From Hyaloperonospora brassicae (Eukaryota; Oomycota; Peronosporomycetes; Peronosporales; Peronosporaceae), in the NCBI GenBank assembly GCA_947650285.1, contig CANTFL010001248.1, positions 62,001 to 126,000 on the forward strand: a stretch of 64,000 nucleotides of DNA, written 5' to 3'. Made by a program: the position numbers and the translations under genes. Of this stretch, positions 20,265-31,513 are shown piece after piece; the first letter of the stretch is position 1, and each line of letters opens with the position of its first letter. The notes beneath the pieces are model-generated. The model was given only the letters and a program-made list of their open reading frames with translations. It had not been told where the DNA came from and ran no database searches.

Positions 20265-23200
20265 TCTACGGACAATCGAAGCGGCGGTAGCACCACTTCA
20301 ACGTCGTGATGATGCAGTATCCATGAAATTGATGTGTGGTCATGAAAACGACTGGACCTTGACAATGGCAAAGTTCAGGTCGTTCATAAAATGCAATGGA
20401 ACTTATTTGTAGAGTGGAAATTGTAGATGTGATACAACGTGTACAGCTTTTACGACATGTCAAACTGTGTAGACCAGAGTGAAGACGCGTCTCACACACA
20501 CTCAGGAACGTGCCACATCTATACACGAAGCTGCAGGTAAAGTGCCTTGTCACCACCCTGATCACGAGTAATGTGAGATCTGTGCCCGTCTTGATTTGGG
20601 CCATTCGGCTTGTGAAGTTCTCATGTTTTTCGCTTGTGATCCTCTTCGCTGATCACTGTAATTCTCTATACCTCGTGCATCGTTCTGGAACCATCCAGTC
20701 ATTTATCATATTCGAAGGGTTATTAACATCAATATCTACTGACCTCCCAGATCGTATCGGAGGGCGCACAGCATACACCTACTTGCCTCAGTACGAACGC
20801 GTCCGTCAGTGGGTACGAACACCGGATTTTATGCATAACACGCTCACGGCGAGATGGCTTCATCTTCGTGCGTATTCATCCCATTCGATAGCATATTCAC
20901 CACCAGCTCTGCTCATCGTCGCGTTTGTGATGTAGGAAGTCAACACTTTTCGTTGTCTTCCATGATGGACTTGTCTGTCCTAGCGGTGCACTTGTCGTAG
21001 AGCCAGACCGCTGGTCATTGTTGCTAGCAAGAACACACACGACTAGTCAAACACACGGACGCTTGCTGTTTACGAGTTAGTCGGACGAACTCATATGGTA
21101 CACTGTGCACCAGATGTGACGCCTCGTGTCGTGCGGGTGGCAGGTTTCGACAAGCCACCTGCTGGGTGAGTGGGACACGAGATCGTGAAAGACTCATCTA
21201 CGTACGACCTGAGATAGTGCGGCCACAGGTGCTGCCGTACCTGTCGTGAAGGGGCACCATAGAGCCGATTATCACATCATGACACGGGCAAATGATGGGC
21301 AATCGGCTCTCTGTTGTGAGCTAGCGAAAAAAGGGAAGATGTGATGGGTTCATCACGACAAAGCAAAAGAGGAGTAAAGCAGGAGGAGCAATGAGTTCGC
21401 GCGACACGACAAAAACGACGAGAGCTTACACTGTCGATACGTTGGCAGTTACGCTATCAATATGATCGAAGCATGAGCGATGCAATCACTGCAATGCTTT
21501 GAGATGAACGTCGAGTTGAGGAATCTGCATTTCGGATCCGTCAACAGCACGACCCATCAGCTGATGACAATCCACTTGTACTATATCCGTCGGTTAAACA
21601 ACCCAATAAAATCAGTTGAGATTCCTTCCGGCCAGAAACTGAACCCATGCGATGATGCCACTGGAGTCGAAAAGGCACTCACTGGCTGTTGGAGCGACGA
21701 TACGACATCATCTGCATTAGCTTCACATGCTGCAAAAGAACATACTGGCATGCAAGTGGATCTCTCCTCGCGTAGCTTTCGGGCGCATACAAAACAATGT
21801 GCTTTGTATGGCTTGTGATCTTCGTGCTTCTAGCCATCGTCGCTTCTGTGCAATGTGCCTACCTGGAGCTCGTTGTTTTGCTTGCTAGACGCCGTAGTTG
21901 CATTAATGGCGTAGGCTGTCAGGTCTCGAGTCTAGCATGTTTATACGACTAGCGAGGGCTCTGCACGTATTCTCGTCAAGGATGTGGGGGGGGGGCATGT
22001 ACCAAACGACTCGTCGACATGGCTCGATGGTCGTTATGCCACTGCGAAGTATACGCAGTATATGCTAAGCAACATAAGGCTGCCTAGCACGAGCGAAGCT
22101 TTCGCGGCACAATCTGCCTAGTTACCTGTTTGCAGCCTGAGACGTAGCGCCAGAATCGTGCTCACGCTGGATTGAGACGAAGTCGTCAGTAGTAAGATAC
22201 GACCAGACAGTGTGCACAAAAGTGCGAGGATTGCCAACCGATTTCTCTGCCATGCAATGTGACTTCACACAGCTCCGGGTCTTGCGACAGGTTATCCACT
22301 CGACTCGTTGCGCCGCACGACTGTCGGAGTGGTCGTGTTCCTTGTCGATGGAGACACCGGACACATCTGGGTGCAATGACGCCGTACAATACCACCGGTC
22401 GAGGAATGGTACGATCCAAGTCGACTAGAGAGGCGACAATGGACAACGAGCTTGTTCGTGTCCTGCCTTGTGCGGCGACTGCCAAAGCGAAGCTCTTGCC
22501 CTCAAACAGCGCCAGCACCTGCAGCTCGTTTGTACGTGGAACGTGACTGACAACGTGTTCGCTCGTTCATGAGTCAAGTATACTGGATACAGCGAAGTAT
22601 GTGCTCGAGAGATTCGACGTGTGCTGAGCTGATTCGATGGTGTCAATTTTGTCTGCTCTCACTCTCACGAAGACCTGAGCACAGTCCATTACGTGTCTAC
22701 ACAGCGACTACGCACACGCTTGACCGCAGTTTAGCCATTCACATGTTTCCTGATTACGGACGAGGCAGTAAAAGCGCTGGAATTGCCGAGACGACGGCCA
22801 GTTGCATCGATGCGCGCGCTCCTGTGTGTAATCAGTGAGTTCAGTCGACATCTGATTTCCAAGCGCGCAGCTACGTCGCCCCTCACGGAGTCGCTGGGCT
22901 CAGACTGAGCAACTCGGTTTTCGAGCTGGCGCGGCCGTCGACTGAGGCGCCAAAGTGCAACGCGATGGCACGTGTCCATGTGGCTCCGACGCAACAGCGA
23001 AAAAGGTATCGGAGCACGTGACACGCGGTTCAAAGCGTTAAGCCTGATCCTCGTGGTACCATTTTCCGTCTGATCGTGACATTGTCTCATACTTCGAGGA
23101 GGGCGTACAACGACTCCTAATTACAACCGAAGTTCACTTGACATGACCGCACAAGTCACTGCCCTCTCAGTGCACGCGCTTCATATCGTTCGCGGATGCT

Positions 23201-23554
23201 GTTCACGAGTGACCACGACCGACCGCACCTTCTTCCATCGATTGAGAGTTCATATCTAGTCGGAATATGTAGACTGACGCAAGTGAGCTGACGGCTTTTG
23301 AGACGACGGACGAGTACACGAGTGCCGACGGATGATACGCCTGGATCACACTGAGGACTGCACCTTCGATCTAACTTGGCGCACACAAGTGGCGGACCCA
23401 TTCTGATCGCGCCGTGACTAACGACCCCGTGGTCGATCCCAACTGCTCGATCGGTCACTTTCCCATACGTCCCAACTGTCGCATAACGAACGACGTCATC
23501 ACGAGCAGCCACCGCCATTTCCACGACGGGAGCTGATCAACGGACAGAGTGACC

Positions 23555-23584
23555 GAGTGAGTGAGTGACTGACTGACTGACTGA
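23555..23584. repeat. GACT-type microsatellite
   Basis: Tetranucleotide run GTGA followed by several GACT units, about 140 bp upstream of the PH-domain gene. Confidence 0.7.
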
Positions 23585-23722
23585 ATCGAATAGAAACGAA
23601 GAGGCCGTCGATGCGCGAACGGCATTCACATGACACACGCGGTGGGATTCCTTTAATCGTTTACAGGCCATTCATCCATTCACGCCCTCCCCCTCTCTCC
23701 CTCTTATCGACTCGGCACCTGT

Positions 23723-24794
23723 ATGAGCTCTCGCTTTTCTACGCCCAAGCGCGAAAGTTCGCTGAATCGTAACCAGCAGATGCTTTGGTTTCCGGCTCTC
23801 GAAGTCGTCGTCACTTTCCAAAATTCCCTCAGTCACGTTCACGTCCGTTCGTTGGGTTGCGTGTCCCCATTGCTCACGTCCCTCATGACCTGCGCGGGGT
23901 ACCTCCTGCTCAACAGCGCGTCCCCGTGTTTCGTCGAGATGTGCACCGGTGTCATCGTGTGTTCCCTCGTGGACGGCCGTCTCGAGCCGCCGTCACTGCC
24001 GCCCCTGGAGCCCCGCGAGATGGCCCGAGCCGAAGGCATTCCACTTGCAGTATCCCTGAAATCCCTCGACCCGACAGATGGGACCTGCAAACCCTTTGAC
24101 GACCGAACTCGCCACGCAATGGACGCGCGGCTAAAGCCGCAGCGACTGCTGCAGCTCAGTGGCTACCGCGTCGAAGTGCTCGAGTTGGCCGCCGCCGACG
24201 ACGACGACGAGTGGCCGCTCGCGTTCTCGTTCCAAGTGAACACGTACCAAGTGGGGCCCGTGGCACCCGACGGGTCCTTTGCCCGCAGTGCACTGCACGA
24301 CTCGGTGCGGTTCACTGCCACGGACCACGCGACAAAGAACCTCTGGATCAAGCACATTACATTGTGGAATCGCTATGGCTGGCGCGAGACGGTGCAAGTC
24401 GGCGCAACGCAGCGCGAGTTGGCGCTGCTCGAAGAGATGCTGCAGAACGTCAGTGGATCAACTATGTCGATGTCGACAACGTGTGTTGCCAGTGCTGCTG
24501 ATGGACGCTACAGCTGCAGCGATGGAGAGCTCTATCGAGACGCCCATAGTGCCGTGAAGATCTACCAGAGCAGCAGTCGAAGCGTCAGTACCGACCGCTC
24601 GACTTGTGAGTTGAGGCGGCACGCGAGGCGGCGATTTTACCGCTCGACGCTTCCGGGCGCATTGGCCCCACCAGTGTGAAGACGCGGATAGCTGGACGCT
24701 GGACACCCGCATGGCGACCGAGTTCGGGCGTGCAGGTAACTTATTTCTTACTGGCAAACCTCCGCGAGTACAACAACAACAACAACAACAATAG
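23723..24794 (+). CDS. PH-domain protein
   Basis: Frame open from the ATG at 23723. Residues about 58-222 fit a pleckstrin-homology fold: AGYLLLNS opens strand 1, RVEVLEL and FSFQVNTY are core strands, and VRFTATDHATKNLWIKHITLW ends in the C-terminal helix with the conserved Trp at 208. An Asp/Glu-rich loop (ADDDDEW) and a long insert after strand 3 are present. PH domains bind phosphoinositides or proteins at membranes; the ligand here is unknown. Read without splicing, the frame stops at 24679. A GTCAGT donor at 24584 and CAG acceptor at 24672-24674 remove 91 bp in phase and lead to an exon (24675-24794) coding EDADSWTLDTRMATEFGR and a run of seven Gln from a CAA repeat. I prefer the spliced form, but the first 20 residues and the 3' end need cDNA support. 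The true start could also be downstream. Confidence 0.55.
24771..24791 (+). repeat. CAA microsatellite coding poly-Gln
   Basis: Seven CAA units immediately before a TAG, in frame with the proposed last exon of the PH-domain gene. Confidence 0.7.
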
Positions 24795-25019
24795 GCGAGG
24801 ACGAACGAGTCGTGGTCTATTATTACACAATTGAGTCTCCTCCTCTTTGCAACTGCAGTTGTCTGCCCCTCTGATGAAAATGCGGCCAGTGTCTGTCTGT
24901 CTTGTGTGCGTCCCGTTCGTGCGTACTGCCCGACTGAGTGTTTTCAGCTTATTGCGCTTCAACTCGCGACGCAGACAGCCACACTATTGCATATCTCCAC
25001 AGTCCGTCACGGCCATGAC
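24795..25019. other. Short spacer between convergent genes
   Basis: About 225 bp between the 3' ends of the PH-domain gene (plus) and the K+ channel gene (minus). No gene is seen. Confidence 0.6.
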
Positions 25020-26538
25020 TTAGCAGTCGCCCTGGTCAATCGTCCGCGTCGAGTCCAAGTCTCCCGACAGCAGACGCGCATTTGACCGCATTGTCGACGA
25101 CGTCGAAAACGAGAGATCGCCGTCTGGAAGTGGTAGTCGGAGCTTTGCAAGCCGAAGACGGCGGTCGCGTCGGGCTTTGATGCTCTTTGCACGGGGCTGG
25201 CGGAGCGCTGTGCCACACACCCGGCAAAAGTTGGCATCGTCTTGGTGCAAGCGTCGGAAACAGCGCGGACACTCGACGACTTCAGTCAAAATGTCCATCG
25301 ATCCAGTCTGGTTCAGCACGAGTGGACAGGCAATCATCCCGTAGCCCACAAACATGACAACGGTCGCCAACATGCGGCCCAAGATGGTCTCGGGTGAAAT
25401 ATCGCCGTATCCCACCGTGGTCATGGTCACCACGGTCCAGTATAGACTGATGGGAATGTTTGAAAAGTCGTGGCGGTCGCCTTCAATGAGGTACATGGCG
25501 CACCCAATGACAATGATCATCGTAAACAGCGCCACGAGAAACACGGCAATGCGCCGCTTGTTCGACTGAATGTTGTCGCTCAGCGCGGCCCCTGCGTCCA
25601 CAAAGCGCGCAAGGCGCAGCAGTCGAAACACGCGCATGACTCGGAAAATCCGCAACACGGCCAAGTGCAGCAACGGTCGCGCGTCGGGGAGAATGAACGC
25701 CAAGTACGACGGCACGAGCGCACAGACGTCAATAAAGCCCATCATGCTCAGCGCAAACCGTCCGGGATGACGAAGCGAGACGACCCGCAAGAAATACTCG
25801 ACGGAAAACACCACTGTAAAGAACGCCTCCAGCGCCAGCAACACGTCGCCAATGCCGTCGCTACAAGCGTCAAGAAAACCAGCACACCCGTCAGCCCTCT
25901 GCACAGCCCACAACACCAATAACCACAACACTGCAGTCCGAGAGAACTACCGGATGTCGTCCACACTGTCCAGCACAGCTGCTCATTGTCCATCACATGC
26001 ACCAAAAAAAACAAAAAAACACACACACACACATTAGCATCAACGCCCAACTCTCTCTCTCTCTCAGATTGCAACGAATGCACTCACCCACTGCGACACT
26101 CACCGACACCATCACGAGCAGCACGAGCGCCACCCGTTGGCCCGTAGACGTCGAGCTCCGGAACATAATCTCATAAACCCCTTCCCACCCACGTCGCGCG
26201 CCGCCTTTGACTTCGTGATCGACAACGATTCCGTTCACGCGGAACTGCGCGTCGTGTGCGATTTTATCCGTCTCCCGTTCGCTCTGTTCGTCGCAAAGTG
26301 GGCGCTCCATGAAGTCTTTCGGCATCTGATTCGCACTGGAACTCGGACTCTGATTCTGCTGCTGCTCTTGCGCGGCGGGGAGCGCACTGCTGCTGCTACT
26401 GCCGCCGCCGCCGCCTTCTTCCACGTCATTTAAGCTGCTGGGCGTCTTGACATACCCGCCGGGACTCATGTCGACGGCGCTGTCCACGTGGCCGTAGCTC
26501 TTCTTGTCGGCCTGGAGCTCCTTCAGGTGCGACAGCAT
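25020..26538 (-). CDS. Voltage-gated potassium channel with C-terminal zinc ribbon
   Basis: Two exons, 26538-26088 and 25930-25020. The intron (26087-25931, 157 bp) has donor GTGAGT and acceptor CAG, and splits the S1 helix in phase. The product has 453 residues. The cytoplasmic N-terminus is rich in Ser, Gly and Gln. S1 is about 138-160, S2 follows (LLALEAFFTVVFSVEYFLRV), and S4 at 240-261 has Arg every third residue (LRIFRVMRVFRLLRLARF). The pore helix and filter are TMTTVGYGD at about 319-327, and the S6-like segment is MLATVVMFVGYGMIACPLVL. The filter TVGYG marks K+ selectivity in the plasma or an endomembrane. After S6, four Cys at 371, 374, 386 and 389 form a CPRC...CRVC zinc ribbon, which is unusual for a eukaryotic Kv channel. 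Start at 26538 is the first ATG in a Pro-free frame. Overlap on the opposite strand is antisense only. Confidence 0.88.
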
Positions 26539-29500
26539 GGCCGATGGGGGTTTTGGTGCGAGTGGATAAAACCCACAGAGGAACGGGTGGGTGGGTGGGC
26601 ACGTGGGTGGGTACGGGGGTGGGTGGGTGGTTTTGATGTCGACACGTTGTTTCGACAAGTGGGTTTTGAGGACATGTGAAAGTGTCTAAGGTGGTTTTAC
26701 GAGCGGCCGCTTTTTGTTTCGACGGTGAAACGAGGTCGGGTGGAGGAACAGATTGAATTGGAAAGGTTCGTATGTTTGGGGAGGCGAGTGCAGGGCTTAG
26801 TGGATTTTATAGTTGCAAGAAACTATCGATTTGTAAACAGAATGAGATTCAGCGCAATGCAGTAACTGATTCGTGAGGACGACCACTGTTTTCTGAAAAG
26901 TAGACATTTGACTACAATCGAGTGCCTTGTGGGTCGTCCCTGCGACAATGGCCAGCAAAAAATAATCGTTGGAAAAATGTGTCATAAGATGCAGGGCGTT
27001 GTCAAAGCACTGCTGCGCTAGACGAAATCGAGCGCGCTAGTAAGAAGCTGTTCTCACAAGAATGACACTTTACATGCATGTGATCCGGTATGTGTAGCTC
27101 ACTCTTGTTGACACGAAAATCGTGGACGTGATGATACACTTGATGCGTATGAAAGCGAATGCTGAGCATGCTTCGTTCGGCTCGGACAGATGCTGCGTGG
27201 TGAATGTCGAGCTGATCGAAGTACGTGTTGATCAACGTAGCGGCTGCGACACTCACTTCCGCTCTTTCGGTATGATAGCTTTCGTGATCACTGTCGAATG
27301 TACTCCGCGTGATTGTGTCTGCAAGTACGTGTGCAAGCAAAGGCTAAGTACCATACGAACACAATTGTTTCGTGACAGCATGTCGTGAATGACCAGCGGA
27401 CAGATACGGGAACGCGCGAAACGATCAATTTTTAGCCAGTTCATAAGTGACATCGATGACTTCGGGGTGTGCGTGTGTTGTCGGATCGGAAGCCATCATA
27501 TCGCAGTGGCCAAGAATGTCTTATCGTGTAATGGAACATGCTGATGCAGCACGTCGAAGTGGAAGTATCGTCACAGCTCATACCAGGCAAACAAAGACGC
27601 GAAAGGGTGGACCAGGTGTCAGCATAGTTTAATGTTCGAAGGAGCTACAAAAAACACGTCTTCGTATCGATCTAGATGTTGTCGCTTGCTACCGTTCAAG
27701 GCCTCGAGATGCGGAAAACGTTGTAGTTCTGCAAGTGCTGACGACGTCAGGTCGCTGTGGCCGATCATGGAAAGTGTGGCAAGAATGTACTCGATATCTA
27801 CAAAGCAAGAGCGAGGAAGCGTGGGGCTCCAAAATCGAAGTGCCTCTCTTCATTTGTCACAAAAAGGCTGTAGTGATAGCCACAGAGTCAAACCAGCAAT
27901 CTGCCTCATGGCCAACGCGCGGGATGAAGTTGAGGTGTCGGTGGTACAGACGACAGAGACGCAAAGATGGCCATAACATGCCGTACATACTTACAGCATG
28001 GCAATGCGTAAATGGAAATGGGGCCATTGCAAATATGTGCAAGCGAATGTGTGAACGTAAAGCGACTCGAATGTCGATGCGTTGCATCAGCCAACGCTTT
28101 GCATCGCCTTCACTAAGCCATTGACGCGGTGCACTCAGCCGCACGATTGAAGGCGTCCGACAAGTGAATGAGAAAGCGAATGAAGACGCGGTGGTCCTGA
28201 TACACGAAAGCAGCCCACAACGGCGAGAACGGCAATCATTGGCGTGGCTGTCCACGGTGCAACGATGGATAGCGATGACCACCGATCGAGACGTCCTTCG
28301 TTACGACAGAGCGCATGCGTAAACAGTGATTGTCATATCACTCGGGCCCTCCTGTTTTGTGCTCACTCATCCCATCGTGAAGCAAATGGACTTTTACACT
28401 GTCGATGGCTTAGCCTCAACAGGCAGCTCATTGCAGCTCGACGTGATCAAAGTGTCTTCACTCAGCTCTAGATACAACTGCCTTACTCAGATCCCCTCGA
28501 TACACTGCAACGTGCGAACATCCAAAGTCAGAACGTGGACGCGTTGCTATAACAATACGCGGCTGCTGCTGCGTTCTCTCTTCGAGCTCTTGACACTGCA
28601 CATGTCGTTACGCGTGCATCAATCGTAGCTGCTAGCGCACAAACGCCGACGCCGTAGCCCCATGTGACAGCCGCAACGCGAACGAAATTGCTTCAGCGAA
28701 ACATAGTACGCTCTCTCACACACATCCACAGGACAGTGCCGCCATTAAATCCCATCCTTCACCTGCCCAGAACAGACAGAGCGCAAAGCTTCGACTCACT
28801 TGTCGTCAAGTACGTAAATATGACACACGCACACACACACACTCACTCGACACCTCCTGTCAATGAGCTGAGCTGCACACTTATGTCCATCCACACCTAC
28901 TGCTCTATCGACGACACTGCTGCCAAACCAAACAAACAGCTCGTCTGTCTGCCTCGAGCCGTTCCAAACACTCAATCGGCTCGCGGCCCTCTTCCAACAA
29001 GTCACGCGCTGTTTCTTTCACCAGACGATGCAGTCGTCTGCACAACAACACTTGCGCGGTTTGCGTCAGACGGCGCGCTCGGCCCGTCTGCTCGTCGCCC
29101 TTGGCGTGCGCTAGAGCAGGTGCACGTGCAAGTGACGTCGGCCAAGATCTCGACAGGACCGGGCCACTGGACACGGTACTGTACTTGCGGACCGCCTCCC
29201 GTCGCGCAGCCCAACAGCCGCTGCTGCTGCATCGGGTGTCGTGTCCAACAGCCGGCGAGGCGCTTTGCCTTACCCAAAGGACGTCCGCGATTGATAAACG
29301 GTCCGAACGCTGCGGGCAGTGCTCGCAACTTGAAGCGTTGCCGAGTTTCTCTGTCTCTCTCTCTGTCGGTCGTCGCGCGCCACTTGAAGCTGTGACTGAC
29401 TCTGTATGGCAGCACGAAAGGAGTAGGGACCTCGCGGACAGGGAGGACGGGGGCGCACGGACGGGCGGGCGGGCGGGCAGTGAGTGTAGTGGCCCGCGCC

Positions 29501-29844
29501 TCTTTCTTGCTGCAGAGGTCCGACAAACGTCGAGCAGTCGGGACGAAAGGGGGAGAGGGGGGGGCTGCACATCCCTTATGGACGACGTCTCTTTTTTTCG
29601 TCCGAGCTCCATGTGCCTCGTCGTACGTGATGATGAGCAAGAGGATCCAGTGGGCGAAAATGCAGTCGATCCTTTTGCTACTGCAGAGCAACTGGACCGG
29701 TCGTAAACACGCAGGAGCGAGTGTGGTGTGTACGTTCGGAGAGGGCCGAGACGAGCGTGCGCAGCCCTTGCACATGGACAGACAGACTGACACGTGCAGT
29801 GAAACTTTGTGTCGATCTTGCCCGACCTCTGTCTCTATCAGCTT

Positions 29845-29962
29845 CCGTCCTCTTCTTTTTCTTCTGCTTTTCCTTCTTCTTGTTGTTCTTCTTCCTGTTG
29901 TTCTTCTTCCTGTTGTTGTTGTTCCTGTTGTTGTTGTTCTTGTTGTTGCTCTTGTTCTTGTG
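29845..29962. repeat. CTT/GTT trinucleotide tract
   Basis: Pyrimidine-rich and GTT-rich simple repeat. Confidence 0.8.
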
Positions 29963-30348
29963 AATGTGTGGGTACATGACCGACACCACACACGATAGAG
30001 CTGCACGTCTGCGCTTGTCATATCGCTAGCTGAAGAGGAGGAGGAGGACAAGAGAAGAGAAGAGACCATGGGGCCAGGAAGTAAGGGTCGGTGTTAGCTT
30101 TAGGCTCTACGTGTACGTGTCGACGTCAGACGCACCGACGCAACAATCGATGTCGTCGTCTTGACGCGGTGCTCCATTGCCTCCGAGCGCCATTAAATAC
30201 CGTGCGCTCCGAGGGCCACACGCTCTCTCTCTCCCTGTCTGTCTGTCACGAGCACAGACGTCCCGAACGTCCACGCCGCCATCCACAGAGCAACACGTGA
30301 CGACGCTTCTCCTCTCTCTCTCTTCTCTCTTTCTTGTTCGCCCCCTAT

Positions 30349-30350
<2 letters not shown>

Positions 30351-30393
<43 letters not shown>
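30351..30393. repeat. AG microsatellite
   Basis: About 21 uninterrupted AG units. Confidence 0.95.
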
Positions 30394-30398
<5 letters not shown>

Positions 30399-30472
30399 CA
30401 CACAGACAGACACAGATGGCCACCTCAGCGTCCCCTTTTAGCGGTGCTCGTCTCCGCTCGTCCACGTCGCCC

Positions 30473-31513
30473 TCACTTGATGACTGCAAAGCGCTCGCTC
30501 TGCGCCAGCAACACCGACTCGCTCGGGTCCTTTGGCGCCGTCACGTCGTAAATATTCACATAATAGCCCTCGGCAATGGGCATGCCCCAGTACACGCGGC
30601 GCCAGTGGAACGTGCCGTCGTTCGCCACGCAATGGGCGATCGTCGTCGGCACCGTCCACGCCACGTTGCACACGTCAATGCGCACGCACTGGACACTCGG
30701 GTCCAGCGCCTCCCACTGCACGTCGGCCGCCTGGCCACGGACCCACCCCGAGCCCCGCGGCCCGTCCGGCGTCGTGATCCGTAGCCGCTGGTTCAGCGGC
30801 CGTCCTGCCGCAATAGCCGCAGCCGCAGCCGCAGTAGTAGCAGGAGAAGCAGCAGGAGAAGCCACTGCTGCTGCTGCTACGGTCGTAGCTGCTCGGAGCT
30901 GCTCGGCCAGCGGCACGTGGTGAATAGGGAGCGCGCGAAAGCCGCTCAGGGGCCGACCCAAGTGGCCGTTCTGGTACGTCTCACTAGTCGACCGCCGGCG
31001 ACTCCGTCCGCGGTGGTGTCGCCTTCGACTGCTGACCCACAGCGCCGGAATCGCGTGGAGCGACGGCGCGGGGAGCGTCGCGGCCGTCGCGTCCATTGGG
31101 CGCAGGTGGTCACTGTCACTGTCCATGTCGTTCATGTCGCGCAGGTCGTGGGCGCCAATGAGGTCCTTGTCCCAATTGCTCGACTGCGAGCGGCAGCGGT
31201 TCGATTGCGGCGTCGCCCGTCCGCGCCCCATGTTGCGCGGCTCGAGACTGCGGCGAAGACTGCGATGACTACTACAACTGCTACTGCTACAGCTGGTGCT
31301 GCTACTGTCACTACTACTACTACTACTACTACGATGAGAACTACTACTACTACTACTTCGGAGGTTGTTACTACTACTGTTGTTGTTGTTGCTGCTGCTG
31401 ATGCTACCGCCGGTAGTGTTACTCGTCAGTAGGAGCGACGCAGCAGACTCCACGAGGGCGGACGGACCGTTTCGGTGGGGTGCGGCAGTTGCGCTCCAGC
31501 ACTTGAGGGTCAT
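30473..31513 (-). CDS. Protein with Kre9/KNH-like C-terminal domain
   Basis: Predicted 346 residues. Residues about 38-85 are low-complexity Ser/Asn, encoded by CTA/ACT and GTT microsatellites (31304-31400). Residues 163-175 are Arg-rich and 207-236 Ala-rich. The C-terminal 100 residues (246-346) match the Ig-like Ser/Thr-rich GPI-anchored (Kre9/KNH) family: ITTPDGPRGSGWVRGQ, VQWEALDPSVQCVRIDVC, DGTFHWRRVYWGMP, GYYVNIYDV and SERFAVIK. In fungi this fold occurs in secreted cell-wall glucan proteins. No signal peptide or GPI signal is visible here, so either an upstream exon is missing or the protein is intracellular. The start at 31513 is the first ATG. An internal start near 31231 is possible. 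Confidence 0.55.
   Translation of the reverse strand: MTLKCWSATAAPHRNGPSALVESAASLLLTSNTTGGSISSSNNNNSSSNNLRSSSSSSSHRSSSSSSSDSSSTSCSSSSCSSHRSLRRSLEPRNMGRGRATPQSNRCRSQSSNWDKDLIGAHDLRDMNDMDSDSDHLRPMDATAATLPAPSLHAIPALWVSSRRRHHRGRSRRRSTSETYQNGHLGRPLSGFRALPIHHVPLAEQLRAATTVAAAAVASPAASPATTAAAAAAIAAGRPLNQRLRITTPDGPRGSGWVRGQAADVQWEALDPSVQCVRIDVCNVAWTVPTTIAHCVANDGTFHWRRVYWGMPIAEGYYVNIYDVTAPKDPSESVLLAQSERFAVIK
31304..31400. repeat. CTA/ACT and GTT trinucleotide microsatellites
   Basis: Runs of ACT and GTT inside the frame of the Kre9/KNH-like gene, coding Ser and Asn on the minus strand. Confidence 0.85.

Larger units (their letters stand above)
18958..23722. other. Mostly empty intergenic region
   Basis: No supported gene. 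Two minus-strand frames look slightly protein-like: 19890-20264 (124 codons, ATG start, charged, no domain) and about 19126-19437 (no ATG, perhaps a fragment). A 10-bp stem hairpin lies at 21261-21310, a G run near 21987, and a GACT microsatellite near 23555-23584 just before the PH-domain gene. Confidence 0.45.
26539..30472. other. Intergenic region with low-complexity tracts
   Basis: No gene I can support. G-rich GGGT repeats near 26581-26635 lie just upstream of the K+ channel start. Both strands have long but mutually overlapping frames at 28664-30069, caused by GC-rich and TTC/GTT-rich low complexity (29845-29960). An AG microsatellite lies at 30351-30393. One minus-strand stretch near 28905-29090 reads protein-like (LLEEGREPIECLERLEADRR) but has no start or partner exons. 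Confidence 0.4.

Noticed and set aside
28664..30069. Long overlapping frames on both strands
   Set aside because: Low-complexity GC-rich and TTC/GTT tracts keep several frames open at once. None has a domain.
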